From Aquarana catesbeiana (taxonomy: Eukaryota; Chordata; Amphibia; Anura; Ranidae), in the NCBI RefSeq assembly GCF_042186555.1, contig NC_133327.1:106295167-106359166 (forward strand): a stretch of 64,000 nt of DNA, read 5' to 3'. The position numbers and the translations under genes were made by a program. The stretch's first letter is position 1; the number at the start of each line of letters is the position of its first letter. The notes beneath the pieces were generated by a model that was not told the DNA's origin, did no database searches, and saw only the letters and a list, made by a program, of their open reading frames with translations. Below are positions 42,265-52,941 of this stretch, piece after piece.

Positions 42265-44817
42265 ATATATTCTCCTGGAATATCAGGGGACAACATTCAA
42301 AATTTCAAAGGGCCTTAGTGCTGAAATATTTACAGGCTAGACATCCCCATGTAATCTTTTTACAAGAGACCCACCTGTATGGTAATAAAATTTTAGCTCT
42401 AAAATGCCCTTGGATCCAACGAGCCATACCCACCACATTCTCTTCTTATGCCAGAGGAGTCTCCATCCTTGTACACAAGTGTTTACCATGCTCAATTGAT
42501 GTGGTAATAATTGATCCTCGGGGAAGGTATGTAGTGGTATTGCTTACTGCTCATTCACATAGTCTGGCTCTGGTCAATATGTGCATCCCCTCATCCTATT
42601 TTCCTTGAGTATTCTTTATGATTTGCTGGAGAAGTTAGCACCCCACTCCCCATCTCAAATACTGATAGCGGGAGATTTTAACAATATACTTGACTACTCC
42701 CTGGATACTTCTAATCCACAGAGGGCGCCTAATCATGAACTGTCACACTGGGCAGCAGCTGCTAATCTCACAGAACTATGGAAGTGGAAACATCCTTCAG
42801 ATAGGTGTTGTTCCTATTTGTCCCCGGTTTTTGGATCCTCCTCTAGAATAGATATGGCTTTTGCCAGCGCTGCTTTGCTGCCCAGGGTCTCTGAGGTCTC
42901 CTACTTACCTGGGGGTGTTTTGAATCATACCCCATTGCAGATCAATTTGTAGACCTAGGGGCACATGGCATTTTTACCTAGTTGGGTGGAAGAGCCAGCA
43001 GTGGAAGTACTAAAGCCTCACTTAGCCTTATACTGGTTGATAAATGAGGGATCGGCCACAAGACAAATGGAATAGGAGGCCTTTAAAGCTATCACATGGG
43101 GGATTTATATATCGGCTATTAAAGCAGTCTGGACAGAGAGTAAGCATAAGGTGTCAACTTTGCAGGACAAGGAGCAGGAAAGTGCATAGGCTCATGCTAA
43201 TACACCTTCTCCAGACACACTGGCAAATTTGCAATTTGCCAGAAGAGTCTTATATCTACATTATCAGAATATGGCCTTAAATACTGTGCAAGAGGGCTGA
43301 ACATGTCTTTGAAAAGGGGGATAAAAATGGCAGGCTTCTGGCGTTACTGACAGCTGTAGATAGCCCCCTGTCTGTGGTCCTGTGTATTTCCTTTCCGGCC
43401 GGAGTGATGCCGACGACCAGGGATGAAATTTTGCAAGAATTTGTTGTGTTCTATAAGAGGTTGTATTTGCCTATAGCGCCACATGATGTAGGGGACCTAG
43501 AATCCTTACATTTACCTAAGCTACCGGAAGAGATTAGGGAGTTTCTTGATACCCCCTTTAAGGAGGAGGAGGTGACCAATGCAATTGGATTCTTCCCTGC
43601 CAGTAAGGTTCCTGGCACAGATGGCATGCCAATTGAGTGGTATAGGCATTACTCAGAGGTTCTCACACCAAGACTACTCCAATTGTATGCAGGATGTTTT
43701 CATGATGGTGCCCTTCCTCCCTCTTTTTATGAGGCACACATTGTGCTACTGGCTAAGCCTGACAAAGACCCCCTTCAATGTTCTTGACCGATTTCTCTCC
43801 TCAAATTAGCCTCGAAAATATTAACTAAAGTACTGTCGAATAGACTGATGCCCGCATTGCAACACCTTATCTCACCTGATCAGACTCACCGGTTTCATGC
43901 CTAAAAAAGCAACGGACATAAATTTGCATAGGGTTTTACACATACCCAGCTAGGCCCAGACATTTTAAATGGAGGGATATTGGTTTTTCTAGATTTGGAG
44001 AAGGCTTTCAACTCCAAAGACTGGCAATACATGACTATAGTGCTGGAATCTTTTGGTTTTGACCCCCAGTTCAGGAGGTGGATAAGTATTCTTTAGCAGA
44101 ATCTGACTGAGGCTATTAAACGGTCTACTGTTGGATTTTTTTCCAGTGAACAGGGGCACTACACAGGGTTGCCCTATGTCCTCTGGCCTATTTGCCTTAT
44201 TGATTGAAAACCCTTGGTGGTGCTATTGAGAGCTTCTAACACGGTAAATCAGATACAGGTGGGCAGCCGGACAGAAAAAACAGCGCTTTAGGTGGACGAC
44301 ATGGTATTATTCTTAAGTGACTCCGAGTCATCTTTAAAGGCAGCCCTGGATATTTTAAACACCTTTGCTTTACACCGTATATACCTGACTACGGCCAGAT
44401 TGGCTAAGATTTTTCCTACCCAGTCACCCAGTTGATGGTGGTGCACGTCAAGATGTGGACTTCCTCCACATCTTTTGGGAGTTTGTAGCTATAAAAAAAA
44501 ATTTTGGTGTGGAGTTACTGATTGTATAAGGGAGATTACCACACTGTGTACGGCCGGAAATGGAGACCTGCCTTCTAGGTTTAGTTGATGCCCCAAAAAA
44601 TGTAACCGGTACGCTATTGACTTTGTTTTATTACGCTAGGAAATTAATAGTAGTTTCCTGGAAAAAGCCAACTCCTCCAACTGTTCCAGCATGGAAGGCA
44701 CTCATTAATAAAGCCATCCCTCTATATAAAGCCATGTATACTAGTAGAGGTATACCTCATAAGTTTGATAAAGTGTGGGATAAATGGATGAATAGTACAT
44801 CTACGGTATCTGACTAA
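42258..44817 (+). pseudogene. L1/Tx1-like ORF2 remnant
   Basis: The N-terminal endonuclease reads VNIFSWNIRGQHSKFQRALV with VIFLQETHLYG, then, after a stop near 42606, ILIAGDFNNILDYSLD and SRIDMAFASA. The pre-RT region at 43374-43787 has FPASKVPGTDGMPIEWY and IVLLAKPDKDP. RT continues in broken frames: LVFLDLEKAFNSKDWQYM (about 43981) and VDDMVLFLSDSESSLKAALD after a stop (about 44294). The C-terminus (44560-44817) ends in a tryptophan-rich KVWDKWMNSTS. Stops and frameshifts recur throughout, so it is an old copy. It belongs to a different L1 subfamily from the 30-34 kb copy. Confidence 0.88.
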
Positions 44818-44994
44818 ATGAATGTTTTCTATTACCGGTGAGGATTTCATTTTATGTTCAGTATGCAGATCGGTGGTTGTTTTTAGTTAAATATTATTGC
44901 TATGGGGGTTGAGACGTGGACCTGAGCATTACATTTGTGGGTCTAGTGTCAGTGGGGGATGGCGGGCCATAGGTCATAGAGGTACAGTTGTGCT

Positions 44995-46340
44995 TATAAG
45001 TTTACATACCCTGGCAGAATTTATGATTTCTTGGCCATTTTTCAGAGAAAATGAATAACACAAAAACATTTCTTCCACTTATGGTTAGTGTGTGGATAAA
45101 GCCATTTATTATCAATCAACTGTGTTTACTCTTTTTAAATCATAATGACAACAGAAACTACCCAAATTACCCTGATCAAAAGTTTACATACCCTGGTGAT
45201 TTTGGCCTGATAACATGCACACAAGTTTACACAAAGGGGTTTGAATGGCTATTAAAGGTAACCATCCTCACCTGTGATATGTTTGCTTGTATTTAGTGTG
45301 TGTGTGTGTGTGTGTGTGTATAAAAGGTCAATGAGTCTCTGGACTCCTGACAGACCCTTGTATCTTTCATCCAGTGCTGCACTGACATTTCTGGATTCTG
45401 AGTCATGGGGAAAGCAAAAGAATTGTCAAAAGATCTGCGGGAAAAGGTAGTTGAACTGTATAAAATGCCATATAAAATGCCACAAAGTATCCCGCTTACA
45501 ATACACCAAACAGCACAGAGACAAGCCTCAAACCTTCTGGCACAAAGTCATTTGGAGTGATGAGACCAAAATTGAGCTTTTTGGCCACAACCATAAACGC
45601 TACATTTGGAGAGGGGTCATCAAGGCCTGATGAAAGGTACACCAATCCTACTGTGAAACACAGAGGTGGATCGCTGACGTTTTGGGATGTGTCAGCTACA
45701 AGAGCACAGGAAATTTGGTCAAAATTGATGGCAAGATGAATGCAGTGTTATCAAAAAAATACTGGAGGAACATTTGCATCCATCAGCCAGGAAGCTGCGC
45801 ATGGGACGTACTTGGACATTCCAACATGACAATGATCCAAAACACAAGGCCAAGTCGACCTGTCATTGGCTACAGCAGAATAAAGTGAAGGCTCTGGAGT
45901 GGCCATCTCAGTCTCCTGACCTCAATATCATTGAGCCACTCTGGGGAGATCTCAAACGTGCAGTTCATGCAAGACAGCCCAAGAATTTACAGGAACTGGA
46001 GACTTTTTGACAAGAAGAATGGGCAGCTTTACCATCTGATAAGATAAAGAGCCTCATCCACAAATACCACAAAAGTCTTTAAGCCGTCATTGATTTTAAA
46101 GGGGGCAATACACGGTATTAAGAACAGGGGTATGTAAACTTTTGATCAGGGTCATTTGGGTAGTTTCTGTTGTCATTATGATTTTAAAAAGAGTAAACAC
46201 AGTTGATTGATAATAAATGGCTTCAGCCAAACACTAACCATGAGCGAAAGAAAGGTTTTTGTGTTATCATTCATATTCTCTGAAAAATGGCTAAGAAATC
46301 ATAAATTCTGCAGGGGTATGTAAACTTATGAGCACAACTA
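44995..46340 (+). mobile_element. Tc1-like transposon with IR/DR ends
   Basis: The left end cagttgtgcttataagttta follows TA (44993-44994); the right end is taaacttatgagcacaact before TA (46341-46342). An internal copy of the terminal motif (tgatcaaaagtttacatacc, about 45175, and its inverse near 46130) gives the two-repeat IR/DR structure. A GT microsatellite lies at about 45297-45319. It is inserted in the 3' part of the LINE. Confidence 0.9.
45405..46120 (+). pseudogene. Tc1-like transposase, internally deleted
   Basis: The ATG at 45405 gives MGKAKELSKDLREKVVELYK, after which most of the DNA-binding domain is missing. In another frame the catalytic region starts with HKVIWSDETKIELFGHN (first Asp, about 45545). 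A further shift leads to the 45774-46010 frame with FQHDNDPKHKAKST (second Asp) and EWPSQSPDLNIIEPLWGDLK (third acidic site). All three acidic residues survive but lie in different frames. A stop replaces an expected codon near 46009. Inactive. Confidence 0.9.
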
Positions 46341-46595
46341 TATAGAGCTAAAGTAATGCCATTGTTTGATGCTGAATTTAAGCACACATGATATATACTG
46401 GTATTATGTTCTTATTTCAAGCCTCAGAGTTATGCTGCGGGCCCAATGCTGAGACGTGTTCTGAGTTCTATTTTTGAATTTGAGGTCTAGTATCAGACTA
46501 ACTCTCAATTGTTCTGTATATAAACGACAATAAAAAGATTTTTTCAAAAAAATAAAAATAAATAAAAAAACCCCCAAATCAGTGCATATTATTTA

Positions 46596-46887
46596 GGCTA
46601 GGTTCACACTGGTGCGATGCGGGAACCTGAGCAATTCCTCTGCAGGTTCCTGCATCGCAGGCAGTTCACACTGCTCTTTGCAAACCGCTGAACACCAATG
46701 CAATCTGATTCCAGTGCACACAAAAAAAAAAAGGGGTCCTGCACCATTTTGGTGCAAATGCGATGTGATTTCAGCCATATAGTTTGTATGGCTGAAAACA
46801 CATCGCACAGACATCACATGTTATGTGCACAGCAATGTGGTGTGAATCACATGCAATGCCTGGCATCACAGAAGTGTAAACCCAGCC
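46596..46887. mobile_element. Harbinger-like MITE with TTA target duplication
   Basis: Ends ggctaggttcacactggtg and agtgtaaacccagcc are flanked by TTA (46593-46595 and 46888-46890). The interior repeats gcgatg/catcgc stretches in inverted orientation. It follows the A-rich end of the LINE closely. Confidence 0.75.
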
Positions 46888-46992
46888 TTAGTCTGTGTGA
46901 AACTTATAGAGTCTACAAGCTTTGGTGCCAATCATTGAACATTTATCATACCTGATGTACTGACAGACTATCTAATTTCTTGAGGCCCTTAA

Positions 46993-47165
46993 GCCTGGTA
47001 CACACTAATAGTTTTTTTTTCCGTTCAATCCAGCAGGTTGAATGAAAAAAACAAAAAACTGACAGCTCCAGTCTGACCAGCTGTTCTAACTATCCCATGA
47101 TAGTACAGGGATCTCCCCCGCTAAACTGTTGGGTTCTGACAGTGGGACAGCCCCCACCAGAACAC
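46993..47165. mobile_element. Harbinger-like MITE, left end only
   Basis: It starts gcctggtacacactaatag after TAA (46990-46992), followed by a short hairpin (ttcaatccagcaggttgaa). The right end is not recognisable. Confidence 0.45.
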
Positions 47166-47189
47166 TCCTTTATTGGTTACCAGTTTAGG

Positions 47190-47824
47190 GTTACACAGGT
47201 GGTCTGGTGCTAGAACTATTGTTCTCGCTCTGACGTTCGCAGCAATTCCTCACATGTGTGGTGCTATCGCCGTTTACATATGCGTACAGGACCAAAGTTC
47301 ACATGGGGATAGGGGCACTTTTAAATTTTTTTTTTTCTTTCTTGGTGAGACACTGACAGATGTTTTTGTGCACTGGTACAGATGTTGATGGGACACTGGT
47401 ACACTGACAGATGTTAATAGGACACTTGGACAGGGACAGTGGTTGTGTACTGTGTGGGGATGGCTGCAGTCTGTGCGATCGCTATGTGACTGAACACTAA
47501 AATCATCAGTTACACAGAAAACGGTCACCGCTGCAGCACCCCCCGCACTGAGGTCAGCGGGGAGAGCCGACAAAGACACGCGTCGCTATTTGCAGTTTGA
47601 TGACTGTTGTTGGACCCAGCCATCATGTGATCGGGATGGCCATTTACTACACCCATGCCCCAATCTTTGATGTGCTGTGTCCAAAGGACACAGCCATTGC
47701 AGGATCATGCCGCCATGCAGCCCGAAACCGCATGAGGCACACATTCTGACAGGACCTACAGGTACATCCAGTCAGAACAGGGAAGCTCCCACCTGGCCGT
47801 TTATGTGCAGTGGGAAGCGGTTAA
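47190..47824 (+). mobile_element. TTAA-type MITE fragment
   Basis: It ends agtgggaagcggTTAA (47821-47824) and shares its left part with 20937-21300 (cgctctgacgttcg... cacatgtgtggt... ggggcactttt). A short array of acactgacagatgttaat-like units lies at 47345-47440. The left terminus is not clear. Confidence 0.5.
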
Positions 47825-48090
47825 CACACCATGCACCTGCCCTTCCACTCCAGATTGCTCCCGCTCACCTCTTTAATGCATGCAATTATTGACATTGAGC
47901 ACTGTTCTCTCTGAATACACAGCCAGTGTGTTCCTCTGCTGATCAATTGTTTTGTACCTTACCCTCTTCTTGCAATGATTGCCCATTTGCCAGTGTACAG
48001 GAGCTGAGCAAATACATAACAGCCTATGTGGAACAGAGCTGTAGTATTGAAAACAGAAAAAGTGTGGCCCGTGGCCCTGGAAGTCTGTAA

Positions 48091-48249
48091 AGCTCACCAT
48101 ACACTATGCAATCTGATTGTGCAATCTTCTTTAGATCTACCATCAACATAGTGCAAGGGCCTGCCTGACTCTCCTATTATATAGTTTTGGTAAATCTAAG
48201 AGAGATTGTACAGAGATTTCACAATCCGATTGTATAGTGTATGGACACC
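48091..48249. mobile_element. Palindromic MITE (ccatacacta type)
   Basis: It starts agctcaccatacactatgca after TAA (48088-48090) and ends caatccgattgtatagtgta tgg in inverted order. A loose palindrome without coding capacity. Confidence 0.6.
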
Positions 48250-48282
48250 TACAAAACAAACTGCAAAAAGGGTATATAGCGG

Positions 48283-48489
48283 TGTGCGTCAACCTTATTC
48301 AGTCAAGGCATCCCTTCAAAATTTGCAGGATCTTGAGCCACTCCATTTAAAAATATAAAAAACGGATTTACACATTGCAGCAGCATCCACACACAGTGCA
48401 CATAACATTAAAGATGATTTATTCTTACAAATAAAATACACCTTTCCACACCGGTACTGGACTAGTATTCCAGCATTTCTCTTCTTCCT
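48283..48489 (+). mobile_element. hAT-like element, left part (second copy)
   Basis: A diverged copy of 2143-2345, sharing tcagtcaaggca, cagcagcatccacaca and aaaatacacctttccacac. It is cut off at a Tc1-like 3' fragment. Confidence 0.6.
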
Positions 48490-48858
48490 GTTCTTCCATA
48501 ACACCTCAGCAGTGCCACAGGCTGATAGCTTCCATACCACGCCGCATTGAGGCAGTTATTGCTGCAAAAGGGTCCCAAACTGAGTACATATGCATGCTTT
48601 TACTTTTCAGAGGTCCGATATTGTTCTATGTACAATCCTTGTTTTATTGATTGCATGTAATATTCTAATTTTCTGAGATTGTGGATTTGGGGTTTTCATG
48701 AGCTGTAAGCTATAATCATCAATTATGACAAATCATGGCTTGAACTATCTTGCTTTGCATGTAATGAGTCTATTTCATATATTAGTTTCACCTTTTAGGT
48801 TACATTAGTGACATAAATGAACTTTTGCACAATATCCTAATTTTTCACGTAACACCTG
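48490..48858 (+). mobile_element. Tc1-like transposon 3' end fragment
   Basis: It begins within the last transposase codons (ttcttccataacacctcagc) and ends with the right TIR attttt cacgtaacacctg before TA (48859-48860). It is the same family as 8758-10124 and supplies the right end missing there. Confidence 0.85.
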
Positions 48859-48861
48859 TAG

Positions 48862-49087
48862 GGCGCAGAGATGTCCGGATTCAGCCAAACAACGCTACGA
48901 CGGTGGCACACCTGAATAGGCAAGGAGGAACAAAGTCCCCTCGTTTGATGAGCCTGACGGAAGCAATTCTGTCATAGCCCAAGATAAACATCATATCAAT
49001 CTTGGGTATCCACCTGAAGGAGACGGACAACACGCTGGCAGACTTTCTAGGTCTAATGGCCATAAAACAGATAGAGTAGTCTCTAAA
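48862..49087 (+). pseudogene. DIRS-type RNase H fragment
   Basis: Plus-strand translation gives HLNRQGGTKSPRLMSLTEAI, then, after a stop, ISILGIHLKETDNTLADFLG. The QGGT(R/K)S...LADFL pattern is typical of the RNase H region of DIRS-type retrotransposons. It is on the opposite strand from the other DIRS sequence, so it is a separate or inverted fragment. Two stops interrupt it. Confidence 0.65.
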
Positions 49088-49795
49088 CCAAGCAACCTTC
49101 TTGTGAATCACGCACAGAGACCGTAATAGGTCTCAAATCTCTGGCAAGGGTCAATTGGGGATTAGCGGAGATGAACTGACCAGCATACAAATTGCTTTGG
49201 TCCACAATAGATCGATAGAGATCTTCCGGGAAAAACAGCGAATAAAAATCAAGTGACGTAAAATCAACTGTTTCCACCTGAATTCCAGGTTGGCCAATGA
49301 AAGAGGGAAGTACGGGTGCTGCAGAAGTGGTGGGCTCCCAATTAGGATTGGCAAATGCAGCAGGAAGGGCATTATGGGCTCGAAAGGCCTGTGTTTGTCT
49401 TCTTCTTGGTGGCTGTTAGACACTACTGCTGCTAGCCACCTCACCAGCTTGAACTGCACTTATGGGACCTCATCCCATCACCAAGTGTCACTGCAGTGCT
49501 GAATGTATGACCAGGATGTACTAGGCCACTGAGTGCTTGCCAGTTCACCAGGAGGATGAGCGGCACTAGTACTGGCTCGCCGCTCCATACGAGAGCCCTG
49601 CGGTTCTTGCACCTCAATGACAGCAGAACGGGGTCAGGTATGCCTGACCTTGGCAGGGACCACTACTCCGTCGTCAGAGCTATCCGTCAGGGTGCTGCTG
49701 CTGTCTACCGATTCGTATTCGAGCCTGAATCTGACAGATGGGCGACTTCCTCTTCACTATCTGTCATGCTCAGAATTATATAGGCCTCTTCACTA
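49080..49795 (-). pseudogene. piggyBac-type transposase N-terminal fragment
   Basis: On the minus strand the segment begins with an acidic leader (SSEEAYIILSMTDSEEEVAH, about 49795-49735), as in piggyBac transposases. It passes a low-complexity region with stops and frameshifts, then reads ANPNWEPTTSAAPVLPSFIG and, at 49083-49277, VDFTSLDFYSLFFPEDLYRS followed by LYAGQFISANPQLTLARDL. This matches the conserved start of the piggyBac DDE domain (PLDFFxLFF... NxYAxQ). The catalytic Asp region and C-terminal Cys-rich domain are absent. This enzyme family cuts at TTAA, the target of many MITEs in this window. Confidence 0.75.
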
Positions 49796-50440
49796 CTGTA
49801 CCTTCAATTTGACATCTTGTATACAACACATCGGGCAAATCTGACACAGTATAACTGCAGCAGCTGGTCCGGAGCTGGCTAGATATGGTACCACGCCTAT
49901 GCCTTGCTGTCTCAGGCCCTTTAGAGCTTCTGCCATAATCTTTGAGAAGATTCTGGGCGCAGAAGAGATGTCGAAAGGCAAAAGATGTGTCCTGCAGATG
50001 CACGGTGCCCGCTGGCCCCTGGTTCATAAACCTTAGGTATCTTTGATGACTTTTCTTTATGGGTACATGTAGGTATGCATCTTGCAAGTCTATTGTGGCC
50101 ATGCATACCCCCCGCCCTTCTGTTGAGCGGCTTCCTAATTAAATCTTCTAGACTTGACGAAGGGCACCTTCCCCTGCTTTTTAGCTTGGGGGGGGGGAAC
50201 ACTTTGTTCTTCGCTGCGGTCCTATCCAAGACCATTTCCAGGCCTGGCCTGAACAGCAAATTTCCTGTGAATGAGATCCCGCACAGCCTATTCTTGAAGG
50301 CGATGTCCCCTCCCATGACTTTCAGCCACAGGGCTCTTCTCACAAAGGCCGTGGCCCTTGAAGATATTCTTACTGTTTCAGCCAAGGCATCCGCTAAGAA
50401 AGCTGCCGCTCTGGTTAGTGTGGGAATGGTCCTCGCTTAA
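49796..50440 (-). pseudogene. DIRS Gag C-terminus and reverse transcriptase fragment
   Basis: The minus-strand frame 49921-50385 starts VRRALWLKVMGGDIAFKNRL and GNLLFRPGLEMVLDRTAAKN, resembling the C-terminal part of DIRS Gag. It passes abruptly into RT. In overlapping frames, 49776-50102 reads MATIDLQDAYLHVPIKKSHQ RYLRF and 49793-49981 reads FDISSAPRIFSKIMAEALKG LRQQGIGVVPYL: the first RT motifs of DIRS elements (IDLxDAYxHVPI; GISSAPRIF). The YLDD-type box is truncated after VPYL. Missing pieces before and after indicate internal deletions. Confidence 0.8.
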
Positions 50441-50807
50441 GGCCCATACACACGATACAAAAAATCAGAAGAAACATTTCGGCTGATCGATCTGCAGATT
50501 TTCAGATCGTTAGTATGGCGCTTTGGACAGCCGATTCCGGTTTTTCATCAGACAACAGCTGGATGTGCAAACTATAAAATTTCATCCAATTTTTCGTATG
50601 AAAAAATTTGTAAGAGCAAGACTACACATGCCCAGAAACGAAAGAACACATACAAAACTAGTCAACACATTAAATCACTTCTGAAGTTGTATTCGGTCGT
50701 ACTAGTACTTTCGTATGGTGAGTAACCTCTTCACTTTTGACATGAGACTAGCATGCAAAAAAAAAAGGACGTTCGGTCGTCCGAAAATCTGATCGTGTGT
50801 ACAAGGC
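50441..50807. mobile_element. Harbinger-like MITE inside a DIRS gag
   Basis: It starts ggcccatacacacgat after TAA (50438-50440) and ends gatcgtgtgtacaaggc in inverted order. The right flank does not preserve TAA. The surrounding DIRS gag sequence continues on both sides. Confidence 0.65.
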
Positions 50808-51651
50808 TCATTTCTTCCCTTGGCGTGTCTTCTAGCAGCTCTTGCAGTTAAGACAGCCAGCAAACAGGATGTAAGCTGTGCAGGGGCAAGCTATTGCAGG
50901 TGTCTTGCCGAGAAAGTTCCCTCGGCGGATAAGGACCCCCCTTGTACTGCGCAGGCGCAGCACAAACTACTATCAGCCGCCGGAGATAGCCGAAGCTCAA
51001 AATCTTCAATCAGCTGTACATGGCGCCTGTGCCCTAGGTCCAGGTTCCTTCCCCACCATCCAAGTGGACCTAGAGGGGGAATAAAAAAAGAGCCGAGCGA
51101 GGCTGTGCCCGAAGCGTGGCGGGCGAAGCGAGCCCACGAGGGGCCCTCTTACAGGCGCCGTGTACAGCTGATTTTCACCTATTCACCTTCAGCTATTTCC
51201 GCCGCATCCTACTGCACAGGGAAAGCGCTGCAGCTTTTTGCTCTTTGATACCCAGTGCATCTGCTACAGCCTTTAGAAGATTATCCGTATCTTCTGAGGA
51301 AATAACCCTCTGATGCCAGGTCATCCTCCGAATCAACCCCTTGTTCTGGCTGATCCTCCTCTTCCCCGCTACCCGAAGGGATACATACCTTACGGGTAGA
51401 TGGGGTACTGGTTTGGCTAGAACTTGCTGGCACCTCCAGCTTCTCTACTGCTGAGCAATACGGATTGGCCCAATAGTGCCCTTTATTTCCTTTTTGAAGA
51501 AATAAAGCATGTCCTTAAAATGGTGGCTAAGTCACATGTCCTTAATGCATTTTTGGCATAGTGGCTTTTTCCACTCAGGGAAAAACCAGTGAGCGCAAGA
51601 GGTGCATGCCTTGGTGCTGGTCTTTGCCCTTTTTTCTTCTGGGGCCTTTGC
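50808..51651 (-). pseudogene. DIRS-type Gag, degraded, with zinc finger
   Basis: On the minus strand, about 51625-51544, the frame reads ACTSCAHWFFPEWKKPLCQK C, a CX2C-CX2C zinc-finger-like motif. It continues, with two stops, through GTIGPIRIAQQ to EDTDNLLKAVADALGI near 51250. A GC-rich insert with inverted ends (cagctgtacatggcgcctg about 51009; caggcgccgtgtacagctg about 51148) interrupts it at about 50890-51175. DIRS Gag proteins bind nucleic acid with such fingers. The stops make it nonfunctional. Confidence 0.6.
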
Positions 51652-51747
51652 CTGCAAGTAAGCACAAAGGCGCCAAGTGAGGTTGGCGGTGTACAATGCA
51701 CCAAAGCAATTGTATGGTTTGAGTGACTCCAGAGTGCTCTGGCTTAC
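51652..51747 (-). other. Candidate 96-nt intron upstream of DIRS gag
   Basis: On the minus strand an exon-like end AAG is followed by GTAAGCC (donor at 51747), and ttacttgcAG|G (acceptor at 51652) lies 96 nt downstream, just before the Lys/Arg-rich start of the zinc-finger frame. Both sites fit the vertebrate consensus well. Spliced 5' exons are known in some DIRS-like elements; here it is inferred from sequence alone. Confidence 0.35.
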
Positions 51748-52576
51748 CTTGGAGCTGTCCTGACATGCAGGATCTGCAGGGCGGTGAAGCGTCTGACCTG
51801 GCCAGCCACCGGGATCCTCTGCTTAGAGGGCCCTTTTATCTGCTTCCTGCTCCTCCCCCGGCTGACCCTGTGCAGGTTGGTTGGTAGACACCTACCACGT
51901 CCTCCCTGGTATTCCATTAGGGAGGGGAGCATTAAAGGCCTTTGTCTTTTTTCTTCAAACTCCACACTGCAGCCGACTGGATGCGATGTCACCAAAACCA
52001 ACTCTCTAGTGCTTGCCCTGGAGGCTCCAGCCTCCACCAAGATAGCCACAGACCGGAAACAACGCAGCCGGCGTCTCACCACCATCTTGCTACACCTCCC
52101 AGGACCAACGGAGATGTCTGCAGCAATGCGAGCAGGATGGTCAGCGGCCGGGTAGCCTGCCCAGCGAGGGAACCTCTAAAGCACCTGGAGTGAAGGGTTC
52201 AGCCAGACTGCCCTCCACCAGCAAGGAGTGGTAGTTGTGGGGAAAACCACCAGTGGCATCATGTAGCGCGGGGGGGGGGGGGGGGGATTATTGCATACCG
52301 CTCTGTATGGGCGAAACTTCAGGCAGAGCCTTAGGCTCAGAGTGCTGTCCCTGCTCACCCTCCCAAGGGCACCTGGACTGAATGGGATGCTGGTCGGGGA
52401 GTCGCCTGCAGAAAGCAGAGACTGGATAAAACAAACGTTTACAGCTCCTGTGGGGCTAGAGGAAACACAAAACAACTGCGGAACACAGTTAAGACTAACA
52501 AATTTAAAAGGTAGACTAGTGTGTTTCCTGGTGCAGGAAGGAAGAGCCTCTCTCTCAGATGCTGCCCTGGAAGACA
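51748..52576 (-). other. Probable DIRS 5' leader region
   Basis: This lies between the terminal repeat (52577-52941) and the gag frame on the minus strand. Frames of 113-142 codons exist on both strands but show no recognised domain. A G homopolymer lies at 52269-52286. I treat it as untranslated leader of the second DIRS element. Confidence 0.4.
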
Positions 52577-52941
52577 ATTGAAAGAAAAAAAAAACCCGTT
52601 AGACTTACCGGTAACGGTATTTCCAGGAACCTTCCAGGACAGCTACTTGAGAGATGATCAGCTCCGCCCTCTACAGGAAACACAAATCAGATAGAATTTA
52701 AAAGGCCCCTCCCTTTCCTCTGACCCTCAGTTGTTTAGAAGATCAAGTAACCTCCACCGAAGGTGCACTCGGCAGAGGAAAAAAATAGAAACATAAAACA
52801 CACCACCATCAGGAAAACATGGTTGACCAGTGAAAAAATAGAATAGGGTGGGAATATAGACGCTGTCCTGGAAATACCGTTACCGGTAAGTCTAACGGGG
52901 GTTTTCCCCCCCTCACCTTCCAGGACAGCTACTTCAGAGGA
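52577..52941. repeat. DIRS terminal/internal complementary repeat
   Basis: An inverted pair, cccgttagacttaccggtaa then cggtatttccagga (52594-52631) and its complement tcctggaaataccgttacc then ggtaagtctaacggg (about 52866-52900), spans roughly 300 bp. A direct pair, cttccaggacagctactt(g/c)agag, sits at 52631-52653 and 52917-52939. Mixed inverted and direct short repeats next to a tyrosine recombinase are the hallmark of DIRS ends and internal complementary regions, which allow a circular intermediate. The recombinase ends at 52934, overlapping the repeat edge. Confidence 0.8.

Larger units (their letters stand above)
42258..46570 (+). mobile_element. L1/Tx1-like LINE, decayed, with Tc1 insertion
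   Basis: Endonuclease and reverse transcriptase remnants run from 42258 to about 44817. An untranslated 3' part is interrupted by a Tc1-like element (44995-46340) and resumes to an A-rich end (aataaaaagattttttc then A-rich to about 46570). No ORF1 is present upstream, where a TTAA MITE begins, so the LINE is either 5'-truncated or separated from its 5' half. Confidence 0.8.

Noticed and set aside
50820..51248. 142-codon plus-strand frame as a host gene
   Set aside because: It is antisense to degraded DIRS gag and crosses a GC-rich insert with inverted ends.
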